Shown here: positions 27,001-39,000 of the stretch, piece by piece
Numbering within the stretch: the first letter of the stretch is position 1
Layout: each line of letters starts with the position of its first letter
Assembly: GCA_961205875.1 (NCBI GenBank)
Contig: OY540818.1
Span: 15,288,761 to 15,352,760 of the forward strand
Origin: Sialis fuliginosa
Taxonomy: Eukaryota; Arthropoda; Insecta; Megaloptera; Sialidae
DNA: 64,000 nt
Reading direction: 5' to 3'
The notes under the pieces: generated by a model
What the model saw: the letters and a program-made list of their open reading frames with translations, nothing else
Databases searched by the model: none
What the model was told of the DNA's origin: nothing
Program-made: the position numbers and the translations under genes

Positions 27001-30000
27001 CTCAAAAAAAGAAATGATGAGATTTAAAAAAAACTAATTTTTTGTGTACCTACTCAAAAATTTTTGTTCACTTAACCCATTGACGGTGTCTTTAGAAATA
27101 GTTCTATGACTTTTTTATTTTAACCCTTCAGTCACGATATATTTGCGTTTAAATTTGTTATCAGAGTGCCCCTCCCCTCCTTTTTAATTTCTAAACTATA
27201 AATGGCAAAAATCTGAAAAAATCCAGTATGTAATTTTAATTAGTACTTTCAATGAAAATTAGAACGAACACTGTAGAATTTTTTTAGACCCCCCTTCCAT
27301 AAACTGGAAAGTATACCCAAAATTTGATTTTTACTTACCCCCAATGAGATAGGTTTCCTAAAATGCAATAAAAATGTTCTAGGATCTTTCGATTTAACCC
27401 TTCAGTCACATATATGCTTATATACATGTATGATCCTATTTGAATCTATAAAATGTCATGTTTGAGCAAAACCGAGTTATTGGAGACCGTGTTATCAAAG
27501 GGTTCACTGTATATGTTTTTCCTAAAGGTTGATATAATATAAATAATCATTATATAACTTTCACGAAAATATCATTTTTAACAAAAACGTTCATTTCAAC
27601 ATTGTTTGTAAAACGGTAGAAAATAAATTATATTAAATTGCGTTAAGCGTATTACAATGTGTACTAAGCTCTCAAAATATAAATTACAACATACAAAACC
27701 TCTGTGGCGTAGAAAACAGTGAATTTTAATTTTAATAAATGTCAACAGTTTGTAATTAAACGAATCGACGAGTGAGTATGTATATCCGCTGTAATTTAAT
27801 TAATTGCCCTACAAATCGGGCAGGTTTTAATAAATTTTAATAAATAAATTTATTATATTGCCACATGTTATAAAATTTTAATTATTATCTCTATAAATAA
27901 TCGCGGAAAACATTTTGAATAACGGAGAGGAATTTTTATTGGTAAAGTACATATCCCTTTTTCATTTTAACGTGCTTTTTGAAGTTTTTTCGTTTAGTTG
28001 CTTGTAAATAATATATGGTTTCTTTAAAACTATTATTATATTATGTTTAAATTATATTTTAATTATGTGAGTTTCAATTTGACAATTAAAAATACTTGAT
28101 ATTATGAAGTACTTTATACTAAAGATGCATCTTATTCTGAAGAAATATGTATAACATACATGTTTTATATAGATTAAAGTTGAAAATATATAAATACATA
28201 TATTTATTATAAGATACTGGCACCAGTCTTAAACGCTTTAAGAGTGAAGTATATTGTTTATTTTTTTGGATTAATGGGCTACTTTTTACTAATAAAACAA
28301 TTACCTCTTTATTAAATCAATTTAATTATCAAAATCCGCAAATATAGTTTGATTTTTAAATTATAGCCTGTATCTTTATGTTTTTTCTCCAGTAATGAAT
28401 AACGTAAAACCATTAATGAACACCGACTTGCTAAAGAATACAAAATGATCAGTACTACAACACAAACGTTATAAAATAAAAAAATACACTTAAAAAAATT
28501 ATCAATTATCATCAAATCACGCTGAAAGACAGTTAAATGTATATAGAATAATATACAGTAATGGCTGTACCTTATACATGAATAATTAAATGACAGTAAA
28601 AATCAACTTCACTATTATTCGTAAAGAATTACAATTAAGAAACAGTCTATAAATCTATATTGATTAAAATTAGTGTATATTCAGAAAAAAGTAGGATGAT
28701 CTAATTGGTTCTCAATTCTTTTATTACATAGACTTCTAATAAAAGGTTGGAGCCATTAATTTGATAATGTCTACTTTAACGCCCTCCTTAATTGAATTCA
28801 ACTGAACAGAGCTCCAGAATTGGTTTCTTTTCGAAAATTTTACGAAATTTATTTTTGACCTATATTTTTATTTTATAATTTTAATTTAACCTCATCAACT
28901 ATAGTTAAAAGTAAGACATTTGGCCTCATTTCTAGATTAAATTATTTTATATATATGTAAATTTGTTGAAGGAGTTTTAGTTTCGAGTATGTTAATTTAA
29001 ATACAATTTAGTTAGTTTTTATTTAATTATTAAATCCAAATAAATATTTTCAGTATTAGAAAGTTTATTTAAGTAATTTTTTACGAATACGCAGTTTAAT
29101 AAATATTATTTTAAAATACGACTGTAGCAAAACTCAGCAAATGAAAATTATAATAATATTCATTAGAATAATTCAACATCTTAATTTTAATCCCAACTAA
29201 CAATGTCAGTCTCAATAATTTTACTCATTATCCTAAAATAGGCCATCTCGTTTATGGCTGTTCGTAGTTATTAGAACCTATCTGATTTTATGTAACCCCA
29301 TGAAATTTACAAATTGAATAATTACGAATTCCTACACCGTTTATGTAATAACTGTTAAATGTCCATATATAGAAAGGGATGCCAATGATTTATAGATATA
29401 TTTCTCGAGATGCAATTTATCTATATTTGAACAAAAGTATTTGTGTTCTTTCGTATTTTTATGGATTTCTACTACTACCTATATATTTATAAATTTCTGT
29501 ATAGGTACCATATAAGTTGTGTTACCTACATTTTATATTTTTTAATAATTCGGTAATAATATAAATAAATTTGCATCTCATGTAGTAAATTTTATATAAA
29601 AAATGGCATATAAAATTTTTTATTACTAATATAACTTAGTTATTTTATACCAACAATTGGTACTAGAGTATTTGGTTAGTAAAAACATTAAATAAGAGAT
29701 TGTTATGTCAATATTTCAATAATTTATTAATACTTTATGAACATTAAACTACTGTATATAATATATATCCGAGTGTAAAAACACTCTCAGGGAAGGTCGG
29801 ACAATAATTGATCTGCGTACGGCCATGGCGGCCGGTAAATTTTTTATAAAATATTTTTTTCCCAACAAATTCTATATCTTTTTATGGAATTAAGAGATTA
29901 TTGAAATACTTTTTCACGGTAGTTAATTCTGGTAAAAGATATAGCCAAGTAAAAGTGCAGAACACGGCCGCTCCAGCCGGTAGAATGAGGTTAACGGTTA

Positions 30001-33000
30001 ATAAAAAAAACTACAGTAAATTTCCGATCCCTATGTAAAGAACATTAACTAAATATCTATGTATGTGTTAGGTTGAGGAGTATTTGAACAAGGCGTTCGA
30101 TATATTCAAGGAGAACATAAATTCACTGGTGGAGTTATCGAATGACGAGCGGTCGGATGTCGAACCCGACATAGAGAAATTCGTTGTGAGGATTTCTGTT
30201 CTCGGGGAAGACACACAGCTATCTCTTACTACGGATGAGAGGTACAATCTCACTCTGAGACCCATCAAGAAGAACATGGTAGCTACCATCAACGCACCGA
30301 CATGTTTCGGTGCGAGGCATGCTTTGGAGACGCTCTCGCAACTTATATGGTGAGGATTTTTTATCATTACTTTTTTAGTAGTAATTTTGTTCGTTTCTAC
30401 ATATATGATTTTTTTTGAATTTGTCTTTTTAGATAAGTTGCTTAAAAATATGTAATTTGCACTTGATGATGGTAAATATATTTTATTAATGCACTTATCA
30501 GTGCTATAAGTTTTTATGTACATACGTTGTTACCGATTAAAAACTCCAGGAAATTTTTAATGAGAATGTATTTTTAAGTGTATTTAATAAAATTTTATAT
30601 TCAGCGAATTAAAACTTTTATTACGAATCGGGTAACATGTGATGATCTCTCTATATTACCTGCGAACGATAGCTTCCAGTTAGGGTTTGCAATCCCGCAA
30701 CGCGGGATCCCGCATTCCCGCGGGATCCCGCACGTTTTGTAGATCTGCGGATCCCGCACTTTCAGTGCGGGATCCGCGCGGAATTTTTTGAACATTGAAT
30801 TTGTAGGTCGCGTGCGTTTTGAATACTTTTAAAGCGTAAATATGAATAAAAAAAGGTAACAATTTTGAAAAAAATAATTAAGGTTGAGATGACTGAATAT
30901 GAAACTAGTGAAGTAAACTATATCTCTTGTTCACGAATTGTTAAGTGGTTACACTGAGTGCGACACAAAATTCGATCTACACGATATTTTTTTAACAGTA
31001 TTATCCCTAAAATACAACCGTAAATAATGATATTTTGTGGTTTAGTTTTACGTGACATACCGTATAATATACTAGGGTGTTTTTTTAAATTTATTTTTAT
31101 TTTTTATTTTTCGGTCCCGCTAGCCTATGTTTTAGCTTTGAATCAAATTTCAGACTCATAGATCAAACCTGTGGACGGCGCAAACCGAGTCATTTTCCCA
31201 TTTGATTAACATGGGAAAAATTACTTTTTTACTTATGCGTGAATATCTTGTTGAAAAATTTATTTATTTTAATTTCTTACAGCAGCATATCATAGAGAAT
31301 TAAATTTCTTACAAAAAAGATCCCAAGTGCTCAAATCATAGATCGAATATTTTTAAAGATATGTTCGTTTAAACATTATCATAAAAAGTAAAATCCAATT
31401 TTTATGATAATTTTTAAACAAACATTTCTTAAAATTTATTGGATTTATGAATTGAGCACTTAATTCTCTACAAAATATTAGATTGAGAAATTTTCAAAAA
31501 AAATTGTTTTCAACGAGATATTCACGCGTAAGTAAAAAAGTAATTTTTCCCATGTTAATCAAATGGGAAAAAGACTCGGTTTGCGCCATTCACAGGTTTG
31601 AAGTTTTGGGACAATTAACTTTTTTTTTGTTAACTAAATAATAGTAACTTTAAGTATGAATAACAAAATTTTTGGAAAAACTGCGGGATCCCGCGGGATC
31701 CCGCGGGATTTGAGGATTTCCCGCAAAATTCCCGCGGGAAAAAAAAGTCTGCGGGATTGCAAACCCTACTTCCAGTTAATTTTATTAAAATAATATAAAA
31801 AAAAATTAAATAGATTTTTAAAACATGCTTTAGTTAAATTGTTTTAAGCATTTTATAATAATTACTAAAATGAATGTAATTTTTTGGTTAATTTTTGTAA
31901 ATTCATTTAAGAAATATGTATATCAATTAAAATTTTCTATTTTTCATGAACGAAAAATCGTATGAAAACTTGTGCTTTTCTTATTTCATCGTCTAAAGAA
32001 ATAAAATTAATGGCCTTATTTAGTGCTAAATGCTCCTTTAACCTAGATTTTGTATATTACAAACGTGATTTAAATCAATATTTAGGCTCTCAATGAAAAA
32101 TGTACATTATATGCGTTGTAAAAACATAATGTAGAAAAGTAAAAACTCATTAAATGTAACATATTATGCTTGGTTCTGTCAATAATATGACAATTAGTTA
32201 AAGGAACATTTAGTTAAACTTGATAATATCGGGCGTTAGTCTTTAAAAAGTATTCATCAACAAGAGGCTGTTACAAAATTATTAATATTCCCGTTATCGT
32301 TATCAAAATTATTTAAATTTCGCGATATTTTTAAAAAAGTACAAAGGAAAGGAAGCGTAGTTATTATATAATAATTTATACTCGGATACATTTTAGGGTC
32401 GATCCCGATTATCGTGCTGGTCCCGGTCCGGGACCGGCACGATTTGTTAATAATTTTTTTATTACCATTTTTTCTGGGTTTGTATATTGTGTTGTATATT
32501 ACGGCTTTCTACATAGTAATTTTTATTAAAATATTTGATGATTGGTAGATAGGTGTGGGGATAATCTAAATCAGGGGTTACCAAACTTTTCGAGAAACGG
32601 GCCGGATCGAATTTTTTTTCAAACATGGGGGGCTGAACGAAAAATATTCTTGTTGGAATCCTATTAGAACATTTACTTACATGTGCAATTAGCTACATAT
32701 GTAAATAGAGTATATATCGAAATTTATAATGGAAAATATCTATTAAATTGTATAAAATTAATATTTATTATATGTATGTATGTAAAATATTTATATATAA
32801 AAATCAGGGGCCGGATGAAAACCTTTGGAGGACTGGAATCGACCCGCGGGCCGTAGTTTGGTGACCGCTTATCTAAATAACTATTTCCATTTTATAGAAT
32901 TGCCGCTTTTAGATTGAAAAATCCGGCGCCCGCTATATTTATATTAAATTAACACAAAACCCCGCGGATAATAAACATTTGTTCTGTTTTCAATACAGCT

Positions 33001-36000
33001 TTAATTAAATATAAGACGGTTGAATGCACAAGCTTGTTACAGATTTGTTATTGCGCGTCTGTACAGATCTGTAATTTAGCGGAAGAACTTTTGTACCTAT
33101 TGCACTCTGCAGGCGCTTTTATTCTACAACGAACGTATCCAAAGATCTATTGTGGCAGTTAAACGAAATCTAATTTGTGCTACTGTCGAACAGGGAAACA
33201 GGAGCAATAAATACATATGTGTGATTTTTATCCATAATAGAGTTTTATATAAAATCTGATATTATTGTATATAAAGTACTGGCACCAGTTATGGCCGTTA
33301 TAAGAGCAAAGTTTACTATTTTTTTGATTGACGGGTTTCTTTTTTGTAATTATCATAAACTCATAATACTAATAAAACAAGTAACTCTTTATTTAATGAA
33401 TTTAATTACAAAAGTTCACAAATATAGTTTGTTTTTTAAATTAAAGCATTTTATTTTGTTTATGTTTTTTCTCCAGTAATGGATAAAGTAAAACCAGTAT
33501 TGAGCACGCAGTGATGGACAAAATGTACGACCCAAAAGATATAAAATAAAGAATCGTCAAATTTGAAATGTTGTTATGATAATCTATTAATTAATAAATA
33601 AATATACTAATAATTAGTTTAAATGTCCACCATTTCGAATTAATTAATAATTTTTTATAGGTAAACAATTTTAATCTGAACTAAATATTTATTTTAAATT
33701 ATATTATACATAGCACCTAAGATAATTTTTCAATATTCTATAAAATATATTCTAAACAAACAAACTAGGTGTACAGCTTATGATATACGTAGCTCCCAGC
33801 GTTGTCTTGTAATAAAATGTAAATTATTTTCCCTAGTTGTTTAAATTTGTAATTAAATTTATACGTATTTTCGCATGAAGTGTATGTTATAGATAATTAA
33901 ATGTTTTAATAATAATGTCACCTTTAATATAACGCATAAGATACAACTTAATTAGCAATCAAAATTAATTTTGCATACTTAAGTACAATTTTCTTATTTA
34001 AGTATAATATATTCTCAATTACAGGAAATTAAATTTTGAATGTTTATTATCACAAAATGATATCTATTAATTACGTTTTATTTCCTATATGAAAACAAAT
34101 ATTATTAGTATTTAATATTAAATGAGGTTATTAATAAATATTTTTGCCTACACATTATGGGTGGGAAAATAAATAAATTGCATTATCGCCGAATGAAGTG
34201 AAAAAATAACGAAGCATTCGTGAATTACTGTTAACTTTTTTCTTTGATACCACTGGTGTAGATTTTATATATTTGTCACCGCAATTTTTCGCCATTTCTG
34301 CATTCTTAATTATTTAAGGTAGTTCTCGTGCTACAATACTATCAAAAAGTTACGCTCATAATATAATGGTAAAATATCGAAAATAATTGCGTTGTTACAG
34401 AGAATTTTTGATCAAGTCTATACCCAAAGCCGTCTATTGTTGTATTAGTACGTATAAAGGCAGTTTTCTTTATTTTATGACTAAACGCTTCGACAGATTT
34501 TGATAAATAACTACCAAACAGCAAAGGGTTATTATTCTGATAGGTGATAAAAAATTCAAAATGATTGAACGTTTTGTTTTTGAAATACAATTATATTTCA
34601 AATACGAAACGGTCAATAATTTGGAATTTTTTATCACATATCAGAATTATAAACCTTTACTGTTTGATAGTTTTTTTATCAAAATCTGTCGAAGTTTTTA
34701 GTCATGAGAATGGACATAATACGAACTTGATATAGTGGATACGTACAAGAGTTGCAAACTTTGATGACAATTATCTCGAGTTTAAAAGGGTCGATCTCTT
34801 TAAAATTTAACGTTTGGATAGATATCATTATTATTTTATACTCTGATTTTTTTAAATTCTATCGAAATGACGTTTGCACGAGAACTACCTTAAAAAAAAC
34901 TGATATATAATTTAAAAATTTTTGAGAAACGGTAAATCCTAAAATTAGCAAACAAAAGATATATATTTAAACATATTTGAATAATTAATATTTCACAGAT
35001 TGTAAGCTAAGTACTGAGGTTTAAGTATTGTATTAATAAAAACCGTAGTTCCTCTTTATTATAAATCCAATAAAATTACTTATATATATATATCTATATT
35101 GTCCAAATTTAATTAAAAATATTCTATATAATCTAGACGGGGAAAGATTTATTACAACATTCAAAAACTTTAATAAAATAATAAAAAAGCACCATGTCGC
35201 AAATGTCCTTTATTGTTAAGGATATTTTTTTGTTTAGTATAAAAAGTAAAATGTGTTATGTGTTAAAATAATAAATTTGTAATAGCGGCATTGTAAGATT
35301 TATAGTATCTATGTACCATTTTCATTTTTTTAGACAAAAACTTATAGAAGAGATGTATGTGGAATATTTTGTGAATAAAAATTAGGTATACATGTACTCG
35401 GGGCCGGTCTAAAGTCTACAGCAGCAACATAAATTTTTGTAATTAATTCAGTTTAATAAAAAAAATATTCTTTATAATTTTCTTATTCTATTTCTCATAG
35501 TTGAATTTGTTGTGAGTGTGTGTCAAGGAGACATAAGACGAAATATGGGGGAATTTTTCGGGTCACGATTGTGATCCAACGTGAACGTAAACTATTTTCT
35601 TTTTTTTGATATTTGTATATTTTAATGTTTAAATACCCGTGATTTGATAGAAAAATAAGATGAAAAATTTATTAATTTATTAATTATTTTTTATTAATTA
35701 AATTATTATGTTTATTTGAAAGTAATAGTACTTGTGTACTAGAAAATGTACTTAAATACATACAAATGTACTTAAGTACTTTTTCAATTACAAATATAGA
35801 AATAGAAACATTGTTTTTCGTTAATTGCAGTTTAATAACGAAGTATGAAGATATTATATATATTTTATAGTTGATTTTAGTTGTCATTTTTAATTAAATA
35901 AGTATTACAAAAATTTAAGTACAATTACAAAAAGTACTTGTGTTTGTACTTAAGTACATTTTTGTGTTAAAGTACTTGTATTTGTACTTAATAAGTACAT

Positions 36001-39000
36001 TTTTTTGGCAATGTAGGTACTTGTACTTGTACTTAAGTACATTATTTTGTAAAGCCCTGGTCCCGTGGCACCTATGGCCGTTTTTCAAGATATTAGTTTT
36101 TGTATAAATATGTATAAAAATGTCTTGTGGTGGCCACAATATTTATTTATTTTATATTTATAGGTGGGACGATATATCACATTCACTACGAATGCTCCGC
36201 GGTGCGACGATAGAGGACGCTCCCAAGTTTGCTTATCGCGGCATCATGCTTGACACGGCTCGTAACTTCTTCACATTGGACGCGATCAAACGTGCGGTGG
36301 ACGGTATGGCCAGTTCAAAGCTCAACACATTGCATTGGCACATATCCGACTCGCAGAGCTTCCCGCTAGACGCGCCGAGTGTTCCACAGATGGCACGGAC
36401 AGGTGCATATTCGCCCGAGCAGGTAATGTGTGTGCTTTTGGTTTTATTGTGTTGGCAGTTTTGAGTTTAAAATTGTATTTCTGGATGTGTGGATCTTAGA
36501 TTAGGAAAGACTATGGATACATAACAACCAATGCCAGCCCGTATATGAAAGTGTTACCAAAATTTGTCGGCGGCCATCTTGTTTTAATTGTCAAAACCGC
36601 ATTTTATCCCATAGGCGTCAGTTAAAAATTTATAATATGCAAATATGCTTTAAATTACAATTGAATTTAGTATGTATGAGAGATGATAGTTTCAAATATA
36701 CGTTTCTCTGTTAATCAATTATCACTGAAATATTTTTAAACTCAATATAAAACATTTTTTATTAATTAGTTTTATAATTCAAAACAATTGATATTTATTT
36801 TAAAATCTGAATGATACGCCAATGATCCGTGGTGCGATTTTTCGTGGTGCGATATGGTAACAACGCTAGGTAATGTGTTATTTGTCCTTTATCTTTCCTT
36901 GTCTAAGGTGTGGATAGTATGAAAGTTATTTTTATTACTTAGATTTAGATCGTTTTGCTTCCTCGCAATATCGAAGATATGAGAAGCTTTGTGATCGTTT
37001 TAAAATGAAACACAAATTGTTCTCCGATTTCAAAATTTTAAATTGATTTATCCGTTTCAGATCAAGACAAACACTTCGTTCCGTGTCTATATGTATGTAT
37101 GTCTGTCTTTCCTCTGAATCATTGTCACACGCATAACTCATGAACTACTGAACCGATATTAATGAAATTTGGTTGGATGATTTTTTTTAAATTGACATTT
37201 ACTTTGACATATTAAATGTCATTTTGACGTTTGCATATAAAAGATTTAGATTGAAATTGTCAAAATATTACCAATATACGAAAAAATAAACAGGTGCGTC
37301 TTAAGAAAAATTTCGAATTAATATTTTTTAATAAAATTGTATAAAAATTAAATGGTTAACCCATGCCAGGTAATTTATCTGAACAATTTATTGGTTTTTA
37401 CTTAAATTGTCAAGAAAATCTTTGTTTTATACTTTATATTTAGTAACACAAATATTGACGTTTTCCAGAAACTATTTGACAAATCGAGTAAAGCAGCCAC
37501 ATACACAGATAGAAAAGTGACTTGGACCAAGAAAATCTTGTTTTATATATAACGAAAACAATATTTTCTTAATATGAGAATATATTCTTAATCCAACTAT
37601 GTACATATATTATTGTTTTCGTCCTACAATATTGTTTTAAAGAGAAACAATAATTGTCTGGATTAAGAATTAAGAGTATACTATTATATAATATAATATA
37701 ATATTCTTTAATAAATTTTGACGTTTAAACAAACAAGTTTGTTGTTATTTGTCTATTATATTAAGTATATATTGTTTTCATTACATATAAAACAAGGATT
37801 TCTTGGCCCAAGTGAACTTTTCTACCCGCGTATAACAATAAAATATATAATTTAAGGTATATACCGGTGCAGAAGTAGAGGAGCTATCGGAGTACGCGGC
37901 GGTGCGCGGTGTTCGTGTCGTGATCGAGATCGACACGCCGGCACACGCCGGTGCCGGTTGGACGTGGGGCCCTGCACGTGGGCTCGGCGCACTGGCAGTG
38001 TGCGTCGGGGCGCAACCTTGGCCTCTCTACTGCGGGGAACCACCGTGCGGGCAGCTCAACCCGGCAAACCCGAACGTATACAAGGTGCTTGAGATGCTCT
38101 ACGCAGATATTATCAAGCTCACCAACCAGAACGAGATATTTCACTTGGGTGGTGATGAGGTGAGATGATCTGGAAGTTAAAATATATTTTTTGTGTTCAT
38201 TCATTATATTATAGGTCAGTGGTTCCGAAACTTTGTAAGCTTGTGGAAGCCTTCATAAACCCTTCGTCTGGAAGTTATTAGTCATTGTATATATAATGTT
38301 TTTAGTGGACTTCCAGGGAAGTTTCGGAACCTCTGTGAGTTAATGCAATATGAATACTAGTATCGCTTATGGTCGAAATTCGACCAATATTTTACTTGCC
38401 TTAACGACAACATACAAACATGTTTTTTTTTGTGCACATCTATGGCACAGTACCTTACCTTACCTGCAATTGATCGCGAATTTAAATCTCTATACGCATT
38501 CTCTACGTTTAACATAAACCCAAAACTATTTTTTTTGCCGCTTGAATGCGCTAGGAGTATTGCTATGCTGTTGAACGATGCGATGGGAAATAAACAAACA
38601 GACAAAGGGAAAATCATGTGTGCAAAGTCAGAAATGGTTAATTAACGTACTTGTCCCGGTTTAAATTATGTAAATAAAATTTTAAAATAGTTTCTTTTTG
38701 GCACATTAACATTGTACCTAATGTAATGATTAATTTTCGTTGATTAATTATAATTTTTTCTTATTGTCAATAATTTTATTTCATTTTTACCAAATAATAA
38801 TATTTTTCAATATTTCAATAATTTCAAAATTCGCTCTCATAGAGAAATAAAAATTGTTTATTTTTGACTCAAAGGTAAAAAAGTTATACAAAAATTAATT
38901 TAACAATAATAATTACAAGTAAAATAATATTTATTCTTATTCAGATACTTCAGATTATTGTTGTATGGGGATTTATCAATAAAAATATAAACTATTAAAT

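Larger units (their letters stand above)
19914..30071 (+). other. fdl: fdl intron between coding exons 2 and 3
   Basis: A roughly 10.2-kb intron, the main collecting site for palindromic elements in the gene (19985-20219, 20453-20624, 21013-21224, 23036-24022, 28210-28574). It also has a hairpin at 22833-22862, a less AT-rich block at 25735-25870, and a lepidopteran-type AGGGTTCCGTAG / CTAGGAACCCT hairpin at about 26909-26935. ORFs such as 24858-25070 and 26628-26849 show no recognisable domain. Confidence 0.85.
30350..36163 (+). other. fdl: fdl intron between coding exons 3 and 4
   Basis: A 5814-bp intron holding two hAT-like elements with target duplications (30681-31768 and 32572-32870), one copy of the ACTGGCACCAG family (33272-33637), a TTAA-flanked element (34314-34893) and a GTACTT-rich hAT-type end (35690-36059). 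The ORFs at 30601-30862 on the minus strand are translations of the GCGGGATCCCGC repeats, not genes. Confidence 0.85.

Noticed and set aside
30068-30523. 151-codon minus-strand ORF, the longest single ORF
   Set aside because: Antisense to the fdl exon at 30072-30349 and running into intron; the plus-strand frame has the conserved FGARH..ETLSQL text.
30601-30862. Two overlapping minus-strand ORFs with RDP/CGIPR repeats
   Set aside because: Translation of GCGGGATCCCGC repeats at the end of the hAT-like element.
37884-38204. Arg/His-rich minus-strand ORFs over the catalytic exon
   Set aside because: Shadows of a GC-rich coding exon; the plus strand reads the conserved GH20 core.
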